Assembly (NCBI GenBank): GCA_016801845.1
Contig: CM028931.1
Span: 6,469,563-6,533,562, forward strand
From: Polydactylus sextarius
Taxonomy: Eukaryota > Chordata > Actinopteri > Polynemidae
Direction of reading: 5' to 3'
DNA length: 64,000 bases
The notes under the pieces were generated by a model, which ran no database searches, had not been told where the DNA came from, and was given only the letters and a program-made list of their open reading frames with translations. Shown here piece after piece: positions 26,258 through 38,200 of the stretch (its first letter is position 1; each line of letters starts with the position of its first letter). A program made the position numbers and the translations under genes.

Positions 26258-29200
26258 TGGCTACTACTACTACTAGCTGAGTCATCATCACTATTATCCT
26301 AATACACAGTTAAATAAATGTGTTGAGGAGTAATAATGCAGGCAGACACAGCAGAATGTCTACCATCCCCACATCATGGTCTGTCTCAAAGGACCCCACA
26401 CAGGTTGCCTGGGCTCTGATGTCCCAGCTGCTGTAGGAAAATCTAATGCCACACAGTATAAATTGCAATGTAATCCTTCATTTAGACAATGGACTCGTAG
26501 GAAGCAAAGTCAACCCTCCAATCCTCCAGTCTCTTTTTGTCTTCCCCATTCTGCCAAGAGTCAATATGTAGTAATGTACTCCTCTTGGTGTAAACAACAC
26601 GGTGCTCTGGGAGAGAGTCATGACCCAGGAAGCTTGTTTAAACAGTGATGAATGTGGTGATGAATGGAGCATAGTGCACTGATGGACACGCACGGCAGAG
26701 TAGAAGGCGCAGATGTCTCCCGAGGCCTTTCATCTTGGCAGTATGAACATTATATATTCTGATCGCAGCTAGGTAATGACCTTTGGATGGACTGAACTTC
26801 TCTCCGGGGGTTTTTTTTTTTTTTTTTGCACACTGCTTCTCACAGATAGCTGCAAGGATTTCTCAGAAGTATCAGTATATATTTGCACCGCTCCACTTGA
26901 ACAAAGCCACGGTGAGAACAGAGACGCACATTAGCAGTAAAAATGACAGAGATTTAGATCGACTTGACACATCACTGAAATAATAAGATGCAAGCAGAAA
27001 GTGCAAACATATATATGCTGCAGAACCCTTTGTACTGAGAAAATACTTGAGTTTCAACTTCCTTAATTTATTTCACACATATTATTTTTATAGCCACTTA
27101 AGCACAACTCTCAATGATGAGTGACCAATGAGTAGTTTCAAGTGATTAGCCTTGTTCTTTCCATTCATCCTCCTAGTCAAGCAGCCTGAGATCCTGAGAT
27201 GGTATCAAAGTTACTTGACTAGTCAATATGGTTGTGATATATAAATCAAGGTGCTGTCCTGATGGATTGGTTATTCTCAGGTCCATTACTTCGTTCAGGT
27301 CTTGATGACTGAAGCAGTTCTAATGAATGCTTTGCAGTGACAACTTCCAGAGCTAAAAAGGAAGAGTGATATTATGGGTAATGACAGCGGCAGAATGAAA
27401 AGAGCGCAACTTTGATGGATGTTGCAGAGATGCAGGAGGTATCACCGCTAGACGAGCGTTTAATCCACGTGTCCGTGAGCCCTTACAGACCCTGCATCAA
27501 CTTAAAAATGGATAAAAGCACAGTGGGACAAACAGCGGGGTGTTTACAAGCAAATAAAAGTGAAGCTAATGGAGCGTGTTAATGTGTGCATCTATTAAGC
27601 CAGCAGTACCCTCCTGACCCAATCCAGGAGGAGTAACATATCACTCACTTTAAAAAATGCACCTCGTATAAGGACTTGAGAAGCTGCAGCATTAAGCCCT
27701 TCATGGTGATGACAAATGAAATTGAGAAGAAAGGCAATTAGCCTCAGGGCTTTTTTAAAGTTGTCACCAGACTCTAGGGCCTGAGCTGCAGTTTATTTAA
27801 GGAGCAGGTAATCTGTTCCTCCCTGCCTGCACTTTTGCATTAAATGTGATCAGGCTCGGTGCTGTTTGCTGAGGGATAGGGCGCTCTCACTCTCTCTCTG
27901 CCTGGACCAGTCAAGAGCAGCAGATCATCGTAATAGAAATAAACAAGCATGAACTAAGAGATGCAGGGAGGAGGGAGAAGCTGCTGTGCACTGTGATGGC
28001 AGCTATGGTGGCAGAGTGTATCACCCTCTCAGAGTCAGGTGTGCCAACAGTAATTGTAAAGTCTGAACTGCAGGTCAGCGGGAAGTGAAAACATTCACCA
28101 AGAAGGTGTCCGAGAAACAGATACATTTGGCGTTATGGCGTTCAAATTTGGATAATAATAGATAATTAAAGGAGAACTTTGGTGCAAAATGATTTTTGGG
28201 TATGTTAAAACATGATAACGAGTTGTTATATCTGCTGAGGAGCAAAACTACACCACCAGTTGCATTAGGAACATTGTTATTTTTATCGTTTTTGTCGAAA
28301 AGACTCTCCATGCAAGTGATTGGGGCACCAAGGTAGCCTGGATACATCGCTATTAGAGATAGTACAAATTAATTAATTCCCTTGTAGACAATGACTAGAT
28401 ATTGTCACCAACAGATGAAATCCAACCCATTAATTTGTACTATCTCTCCTCCTATTCTGCCCATTGGTTCTTTTTTCGTCAATCGACTTGTAGGACTTAC
28501 TTTCAACGTGGTGGCGACCGGAAACTACCTGGGTCCTACCTGTAAAAGAAATATTTTTAATAAAAAATGTGTTCACTTACAAAGTTCTCAATAGATGCTT
28601 GTTTTAAATGTCAGGACCCTTGTTATACTAGCAAGGAAGTGTGGAGCTTTTTTTTAAGGGTTTAAAATAGCAACATCTTCAAGCTGCCTTGATGCCCCAA
28701 TCACTTGCATGGTGAGTCTTCTGGACAAAAACGCTAAAAATAACAAAGTTCGGAACGCAACATGCTAGCGTAGTTTTTCTCTTCAACAAAACATAACAAC
28801 TTGTTATCATGTTTTACATATCCAAAAATCATTTTTCACCCAAGTTCTCCTTTAATTGGCATAAAAAAGACAGCTGCGTGCACTAATGATGCACTGTGCA
28901 CACAGGACCATTCTGTGTTTCCGTCTGCAAATTTGAGCACAGACTGTATCTGAATCACAAAATATCTACTGCTACTTACAGTGTGTTTCATTTTCCCTGT
29001 GGGTGTGTGTGTATGTGTGTTATGTGTGTTATTGTGTGTTTAGTGTCAAAACACTGGACGGCTGTGAAATCCTCTTGGGCCCAGAGGTGATGTACGGTCC
29101 TCCAGGCCTGGACCTTTTCTGCCCAGTTGCCATGACTGTTGCCCATTGTGCTGAGGTCAACGCTAAGACCTGGAACATCCAGCTCAAGAGAAAAACCCAG

Positions 29201-32200
29201 GATGGCAAATGGGAGGTGAGAGCTGCAGGCTCATCCCTGTCAAGAACATTTCAGCCTGAGCTTAGACATGGTGTTTGCCTTTTCTCAGTTATTTTATTTC
29301 TGGAATGGCTCCTTTATTTCCTCTGTTGATGAATATCATTGTGAATGTGTGGGGGTAAAACTCACACTACAAAGCTGCACCTGAAGACCACAGATGTACA
29401 GACATGAAATACCAGATAAAAATTATAGCTGCTGCGTGGCAATAGTTGGGGCCATGCAATTTTAGGCAAAAATATGGAAATATTGCACAAGCTGAGGCTT
29501 GAACTCATAATCTTTAACACAACAACCATCCTCTACCTCACTGAGCTAATAGACAAGTAGAAATGCCACATGTAGCTTCACAAATTGACAAAGCTAGTCA
29601 GTCACCTGTATGCAAGACAGCAGCTGTTAGTGTGTAAAGACAGATTTCAAACAGCTGTCAAAAATTTAGTTATTAAGACAAAAATTCAAAAATATGCAAA
29701 TTGCATCTAGACAGCATGAAGATGTTGGTCATTTGTTTTTAAAAATGTGCGTGAAATTCAAAATGCTCTAAAAAGTTACGTTTTTGAGATAAAATACTGA
29801 TATTTTCCCAACGTCATCTACCATGATGTGTCATTTTTTTCCTCATGAACATTGAACGTGTTTAGCAAGAATTTGCGAGTATATGTTTAAAATACAGTTT
29901 ACAGTCAAACATTTTGAGGCACTGTAGGCTCAGTTTTCGATCAGTCAAAAATCTGTGTGGATTGTTTGTGTAGGACAGTCTGAAGATTATCTGTAGCAAG
30001 TTTGGTGTCAGTTGATCAAAAACTGTGGAGATAGGTTTAATAAGTTTAAGAGTGATGGACTTCATAAATTGCAATAGGTTTAAATGTACAAAATTTTCTT
30101 CAGTAATGGGGCTATATTTTGGTGAAAGTTGCAAATCTGTAACATATATAATTTGATTTGTTGTAAAAAAGTTTGAAAGAACTTTGAACTGGAAGAATTT
30201 GAAAATTTGAACTGGAAGAACATCCGGGAAAACAATAGGGTCCTGGCAACTTAGGCTGCCCGGCCCCTAATAATAAAACTACTGGAGAAGCATCAATCCA
30301 CACTGGCTCCACTCATACCAAACAGTGGATCATTCATATTTTTTATTTCTGGCTTTTAATCCGAAGTGATTGGGTCACGATATTAATACTGCAAATTACA
30401 TCCCATCAAAATTGGTTGTCGGTTGTAGATCTGAAGGTCATAAAAAATATTCTTCGCTGACAGAAGACACCATGAGCTGAGGGCTCAGCATTCCCCCTCT
30501 ATTCACTGACCATTCACAGGTCCAGTTAGTGACATGCGACCAGAGAATTATGAGTGAGCCATAAAGGACTGCTGGGGCTCTGTGTGTGAGCTCATTGATC
30601 CAGCTTTATGTCCTCTGTGAGTCCAGAGTGACATCAGGCCAATGACCGGGAGGAAGAGACATGGCTGCTGTCAGTCAATGGTGGTGTTAGAGACAAGACA
30701 AGTATCAGTGGAGGATCAAATGGATCAACAAAGATGTGACAGTGAATTTAGACGTGAAGCACCTAAGAGGAGAATCATGAAGATTACTTTTTTTTTTTTT
30801 TTTTTGCTGATAACAGCTCTCCACATCCCAATTCAATTCTGGTTCGATTCCTGACTCATCCAATCCACATGCTGAGGTGGCCTTGGGCAACTACTGAACC
30901 CCAAATTGCCCCTGATGGCCGTTATATCAGTAAGAACAATAAGTGCAATGTAGATAGAGGTGTTGTGTGAATTAATGTGTAAGTGGATGAATATATACTG
31001 TAGTGTAAAGTGCTTTGAGTGATCATCAGAAGACTAGAAAATAGTCTTCTTCCATTCGTCGTGAAGCAAATTTACTTTCAGCTTTCTGTGAGCTGAACAC
31101 TGGTGATTCTTTCCCATTTGGAAGTCAGTGGTCTTGAACATGTTGCGTAGTCAACGGAGCTGCCCAGAAAAAAAAAAAAAAAAAAAAGAAAAAAAAAACA
31201 CGAAACAAAAATGAATGATCTCTCTCTTCCCAGCTGCTGTCACATCTCAAAAAGAAATCACCACATTGTTTGCAAATATTAGACTCTACATGATGATTCG
31301 TGTACAGAATGTTTTTAATGTTTCCAGGAGACCAATAATATCCTGTGTTGGTGTTTGCTCTGTGATATAAACCTTATAAAAACGTTCAGCTCACTCACAC
31401 CTCAATGTACCTGTGCATGGATATTTAAACTTCTGATCAGATGAGATGATGAACTTCAGATGAGTTTGCCCGAGTTTCAGTCCAAGATGGTCTTTCTACA
31501 TCTGGTTCTGTTTATGTTCATGTTTATGATGAGATGACTGTAGTTTTCTGAGAAATGTAACTGTTTTCTAATGTTTTCATCAGACAAACTAGAATTCATT
31601 GATTCATAAAGATGTCCTGCACACTGTATCACATCTAGTTGACTTGAACTTTTGATCAAACTCCGAGAATCCCAGAAAAACCCTAACCCTAACCCTACCT
31701 GCACCACCTCACCTGAATAACAAGTACATACTGTGCTGTCACCCAACCCTAAATTCAACCCTAACCCTAACCCTCTTGTTATTTATTGCAGGAAGTGGCA
31801 TCAGTGGAGGAGGAGTCCACTTCCTGTTATTGCCTGATGGACTCATCAAACTGCTACCTGCTGCTGGACCAGCCAGGCTTGTACGCCCTAGTGGGCAAAC
31901 CCCTGACGCAGGGTGCAGTCAAGAGGCTGAAGCTGGCTGTGTTTGGGAGCATGGAGGTCGGCTGCATGAGCTACAGCCTGCGGGTGTACTGTGTGGATGA
32001 CACACCGCACGCCTTTCAGGTGGGGAAGGACACCATCTTGTTTGAGTCGTGATTCTTTTCCAGCAGCTCTGTGTTTTACTGGATGTGGGCGGTGGTGGGG
32101 TCTAAACTAATTCAGCGCTGGACTGGAATTTCAAACTGACAGTTGAGGTTGTCACTCTTGGATGAGGTGAAGGTGAGACACCTTCAAGTACGTTCAGCTG

Positions 32201-35200
32201 CTTTCGAATTCTCACAGACATCTTGTTTGATAAGACTTTACTTCAGCAACTCATAGAGTTATAAGCATTATCATATCAGCAGTAAACAAGGAAATTAGAG
32301 CTCCTCATCTCCCTGGAGAGTCCAGACCAACAGAAGATCAAACTGCTCAGAGCACCATGAACCTTGTAACTGCCTCTTGTCTCTCAGCTGTCTTTCTGTA
32401 ATTCTGCAGGCGTCAGCAGCAGCAGGCTTTTAAAATGTGTCCTGGATTTGGTTTATGAATTCCCAGCCTGCCAAGCAGTTGCCAGGCTTTTGCTTTTTTT
32501 TTTTTTTTTTTTTTTTTCATCTCTGCTGTGAGTTTTCCAAGCTCCGACACAAAGTCAATTACAGACTGGATTTTGGATCAACAGGAAGCCTGACTCAACA
32601 CAAACCTTTGTGAAGGAGATAGTTTCCAAAGCTGAGATGTCCAGTCTTGTGAATATTTAGCAGCAGGGACAGTGATTTTTTTCAGACGAAAAGATGAAAC
32701 ATTCTTGAATAAATCTTCTTTGATTTGGATTCAGAAGATGATTTTGAAAGATTTACTCAATCAAATATCCATGGTGAAGTGGTGGGAGGTGACAGCGGTG
32801 ATAGTGATAGTGATAGCGAGAGTGATGGAACCAAGCAGATGCGATCATTCGCGGCTGACTGATATTATGTAAAGTATTGGCCCCAAAGGGATGCCTGGTG
32901 GCATGTGCAAGGTATGACTCTTGTTTATTTATGACGAAATAATGATTTTGTTTGTCAGTGAGGCAGTTTTAACAGTAGGTGATCACTAAAAAATGCAGTA
33001 GCCACAGACAAATTCTAGAGAAAATGCAGGCTGCTAAAGATTAAACTGACCATATGATTGATTGATCTTTGCAGCTCTGCTCCAGTGGAATTCAACTTTG
33101 AACAGTATTGGAACGTCTCTACTTTCATGCGCACAAGCTTTTGGATCAAACCAACTATTTTCAAACACATCGTCACATCCCTTGTACCATCTGATTTGCA
33201 GGTTTCATGCACCGTCACATCATCTATGCAGAAAACAAACTCATTCCTCCCACCAGTCTGCTCATTGTAAAACACGACCCGTGACGCATCAATCATCCAT
33301 GTGTTGATCATTAGTGTTCCCGCTGTTGTTTGACACATTAGGGTACTTCAACTACGGCATCTTGTCAGCTTCAAATGAATTTGAATGTGTGCCAAGAAAC
33401 ATTATCACAGATCCAGTGTGTGAGAAAAGCAGCGCTGGGTGTGTGACGGAGGCAGATGGCAGCAGGCCCTTGCCTGTCATATTTGTTTTGCCTATGATAT
33501 ATGTCTGTCATCTGTTCTTTACCAACCTATGATTATTTTCACACTTAAAACAAAGACAACATACACTGTTGCGGCCCAGATAAACACACACCTGTCCATA
33601 GACAGGGTCCTGCATGTGGCCTGGCATTAGTCATAGCTCTGTTCCCTGTCCTCTCCCTTTATGATTGAGATGGCTGAAGACAGACAGGCCAGACTCCGAA
33701 CCAACCCCGAGTGTAAGGACACTGAACAGTGATGACAGATGAATACCTGCAAGCGACTATCAAACTGCTCTTTCATCATCACAAATTCAATTAGGAAGAC
33801 GGACGTTTGCTGCCGTCTTTTCACAGCGTTAAATTCAAGTGTCAATCTTTCATGTTGAGACTGCAAATGTGATTCTAATATGACAGCACGACTGTAGGGT
33901 TTGTCCAGAGGAGACTTGATGTCACTTCTTCATTGTGATTTTCTCCGTTTGTGATGAGGCAATTAGTGGATGTGGCAGAAGGAAGGTTTCAAGTTCAAGT
34001 TACAAGTTGCAAGTTTTATTGTTTGCAATGCAGCAAAATTCTTGTTCTACAGTTGCTAAAACAATTACCAAATGAGCAAACAGGTCAGGTGTGCAACATT
34101 TGTTTCCACTGAGACCATTGAAGATGGATGCTGCCAGAGCAGCACTAGTCGTTATGCTTATTCAAGCTCTTTTTGCTTGTTTGCACTTGCAGACACAGCT
34201 GATTAACGGCTGAAACCGCCAGGAAGACATGCTCCCATCCTTTGAGTTGAGTTTATCATCCTCACAAACCAGATCAGATGGTCTTTGATTGAAGTGCACA
34301 TCACCATGGACTGTTGTTGAACAATGTCTTACTCAAAGGCCCCGATGTCAAAAACAGCCTGCTGGGTGTGCTCAATAACTGCTGACATCAAACAGATGCT
34401 TCATTGTATTTTTTTTTTTTTTAATACGGGAAGACCATAGGAACTTCCTGTGCTTACATTGGCTCTGAAACAATGACACAGAGGAACCATCATCGAGCAC
34501 CGAATGAATACATGTCTTTGGGAACAGCCTATTGCCCACTCTGCCAATTTATGGGCTCAGAACACACCCAAGACAGGAGGATGACGACTGCACAACAAAG
34601 GGCTTTGTGAATCTACATTTCTATGTAGATGATGGTCTTGACGTTCTTAAGATGGCCCAAGAAACATTGGCTGCATCCAACTGAGATTCCACATGATCGC
34701 ATCCAACAGCGTGAAAGTGATGAAAGAGTATCTTACCCCTGGAGCAGAATTCCCCCATATGTAGTTAAGTTTGAGAATATCCTGGGATGTCACCATAGAC
34801 AAGTTCATTTTTCAGGTGTCCAAATTAGAGAAGCGCTGTGAGCATGGAGTTGTTTGTAGCACCTCCACGCAAGCCATCGCAGCTGTTGCCTATGTTGAGG
34901 TAATAGATGGAAAGAGAAAGAGTAAGTTTGGGTTAATGGAATTGTACAAGCCATAAGTTGAAAAACAGACAGCAGACCTACAGTGGGGGGTTGTACATGG
35001 GGCAGTAGGTATGAACAGATACAGTGCACACCATATTTATTCAGTGTCATTGTTTGCTTTCTTTGTTAGAGCTATGTTGTTTCAGACCTTGTACCAGAGA
35101 ACTTTTTCTCTGTATCGGTGAAATTAGAAGTTTATAAATGGACTTTTTGAAACCACACCCCTCCTTTCTCCTCTCCTCCAGGGTGTGATGGCTGTGGAGA

Positions 35201-38200
35201 AGACCGGGGGAGGTCAGCTCCTCGAGGAGCCAAAGACGTTGCCTTTCCAAGCGAACACCTTTAGCCTCCAAGTGTCCATTCAGGATGTCCCCCAGTTCCT
35301 GTGGAGTATCAAACCCTTTACCACTTGTCAGGTAACAAATCAAGATCAGAATAGAAAAGTGCCAATTTGTGTAATCCTGTTTGTTACTGCTAATTCCTGT
35401 GTTGTCAGTGAATGCTTTTCGTTAATGAAGTCAGAGATTACACTATAATAAATCTAAAAAAAAAAAAAAACAGAACAGATAATATTGGCAAATTGAAATG
35501 CTGCAATAATAAATAATAAAAATTATACAACTTACCTTAAATTCACCAAAAATGTTGTCAGTTTCAGTTTTCCCCAGATCACACTCCAAACATGTCTAGT
35601 TTCTTCCTCCAAAGCAACATCCACCCATCAATCCATCGAGACTTATCGCTTATTCTGTTGAGGGTTGCAGGCGGACTGGAGCCAATCCAAGCCAATCCTA
35701 GCGCCCACCCCAAACCCCCTGTATTTATGAGGGTCTCGCAATTGCAGACGTACAGGCACCATTAACCTGCTCTGGTGGAGCAGGTGTAGAATAATAGCTG
35801 AGCATCGTTCCATATATCAAGTCAGCTTTTAGTGCTAAAGAGCATCCGAGCTGTCTGCATCCATCACTCCCCACCTCCCCTCCACCGCCTCCTCTGTCGC
35901 TGCTCCCGATTCCATTAGCTGGTGTGGTGGAGCTTCAGAGGGCAGCGACATCAAAGGCATCAGGGCTTAGTCTCCCTGGCCATGGTGTTCGCCACAAACA
36001 CTTTACAGATAAATACAGATAAAACAGAGACAGAGTCAAGCATAGGTCAAGGACATTTCCTCACAGTGTGCCCGTTCTCTCGTTTACTCATTATATATCA
36101 AAGATGACTTTTCCCTGCTCCCCGTATAAATAGCCACCACGGTTACAGAAGAAGGGTTCGGGCTATGTTTGCAATTGATATCCGTTTTCTTCTCCTACGC
36201 CATCGACTGGCATTCGAATTACCAAAAGACAATTATTGACAGCCCAATTTTGAAACTACGACGGAACAAATTTGACCATGGCAGTGCACCACAGTCTCGT
36301 CTTGAAGTCTAGTCTTGCTGTTACCTTGTATTCCTTCTATGTGTAATTGGCCGTGCACAGTGAAACAAGAAAGGAATTATCTCATTTTTATGATATGATA
36401 TGACCTTGTTCTTCCTCCTGCCACCTCAGGAATTCTCCTTCCACCAAGTATGGTGTAGCAACCAGCAGCCCCTGCACTGTGCCTTCTCTCTGGAGAGATA
36501 CAGCCCTGCCACCGTCCAGCTCTCCTGCAAAATCAGTGTGCGCCAGGTCAAAGGCCATGAGCAGATTCTGCAAGTCTACACATCTGTAACCAAGGTGAGC
36601 CTCTGCAGCCGTGAGAGGACAGGTCAAGTTTGTGTAACCCTCCTGGAGTTTGTCTACTGACACACACTGCTCACTCTGTGTATTAATAGAGTAAAAAGGA
36701 CGCAAACATTTTGTCTCAGAAACACGGACAAAACAGATCCAAATGTTCCCTACTTTTACCCTACATATTCCTCAACATTTATTAGTTTCACAATGCCCCT
36801 AGACCAACAAACAACCTACTTCATAACAGAAATCTAGAGTCAGTAGTCAAGTTTCCATCCAACAGGTGCATCACAGCAATTTTAAACACATTTTCCAAAC
36901 AGCCTGTGAGAGAAAATGTCTATCTGACTGTCATCATCAGTTAGGACAGTCAAATGATTTATGAGAAGACAGACGCTACCAGGGGTGTCTCTACTTTAGT
37001 CTCATTTGTTTACAGACTATGCACTGGTGTTTTGAAATGTTAAACATACCTGTCTGAACTGTCCTGACCCAGTAAACCCCACCCATCTGGCTCTCCAAGC
37101 TGGATAAAACAAACACAAAGTGACATTTGCACAGATCTAACCTCAACCTGAACCTGAACCTGAACCTGCTGTGTTTCTATTCTATTCCTCCAGGCTGAAA
37201 AAGAGTCAGTTCCATTTTTTATGCAGACAGACTGCATCACATCCCAGACAGGGCCCAGGGCCTTCAAAATCCCCCTGTCCATCCGCCAGCGGATTTGTGC
37301 CACCTTCGACACTGCCAACACCAAGGACTGGCAACTGTTAGCCCAGAAACTCCACTTAGACCGGTCAGTGTATGATGTGCATCCTTTGCTGTGTGTTTTG
37401 TGTGTGTGTGTGTATGTATGGACCCATCTCCCCGATGATGATGATAACAACCCTGTGAGTGCTGTTGGACCTCCTGACTGTAGCTTTACATGCAGCCTGC
37501 TTTACATTACATTCTCCTGCTGTCTCTACAGGAGGACACAGACTGAGCAGTGGTGACTCTTATCTCTTATGGTTTGGTGTAGACATAACATACACAGTTT
37601 ACTGTAAATATTAACACTTCTTAGCTGATTTTAAAGTGAAAACATGTGTTCTCTATGACATCGACTCTGCTAAGTGCAGGGTTCATGAGACATGTTATCT
37701 AAGAGTCCTCTGGAACTTTCCTCCCCAGTCTGAGCAGACTTGAACTCATATGTGACACATAGATGCAGCTTTTCTTGTTGCTTGTTGTTATTTCTCTCAT
37801 GAAGCACGAAGCAGCAGTGATGAAACACTGCCCCCCACTGGACTCAGGGCTACTGATACAGAGCAACTGCACTGTATTGAGCATATTGACAACAAGCTCC
37901 CTCCACTTCAACTGAGAACCATACCCAAACCAATATATAATGCTAATTTATGCTGCATTATGCTGAATGTTTAATAGACAAGATTGCTTGGTTGGTTTAC
38001 AGTATGGTCCACAATATGTGCAGAGGATGCCTGAAGTACACTCCACACAAACATAGAGCAGTAATTACTTTGTATTTATTTATAACATTTAGTTCATTTG
38101 ACAGTCAACTTTTAATCATTTCATTCATCAGTTATGTTGCAGTTACACCACCAACACAATTCAAATGTAATGTTGTTGCATTTAAAATGACAGTACCATC

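Larger units (their letters stand above)
24903..29043 (+). other. unc5d: unc5d intron
   Basis: Holds an inverted repeat (25501-25770), TA and CTA microsatellites (26087-26128 and 26221-26276), a region without recognised repeats at about 27560-27880 and a palindromic element (28170-28851). No exon seen. Confidence 0.75.
29216..31791 (+). other. unc5d: unc5d intron
   Basis: Contains a fish interspersed repeat (about 29640-30290, ending in AACAATAGGGTCCTGGCAAC and GGCCCCTAATAATAAA), a SINE-tail-like fragment (30845-31050), long A runs (31167-31198) and the CCCTAA repeats at 31681-31774. Confidence 0.7.

Noticed and set aside
31681..31774. Chromosome end or assembly edge
   Set aside because: The CCCTAA units are few and interrupted, and the gene continues on both sides.
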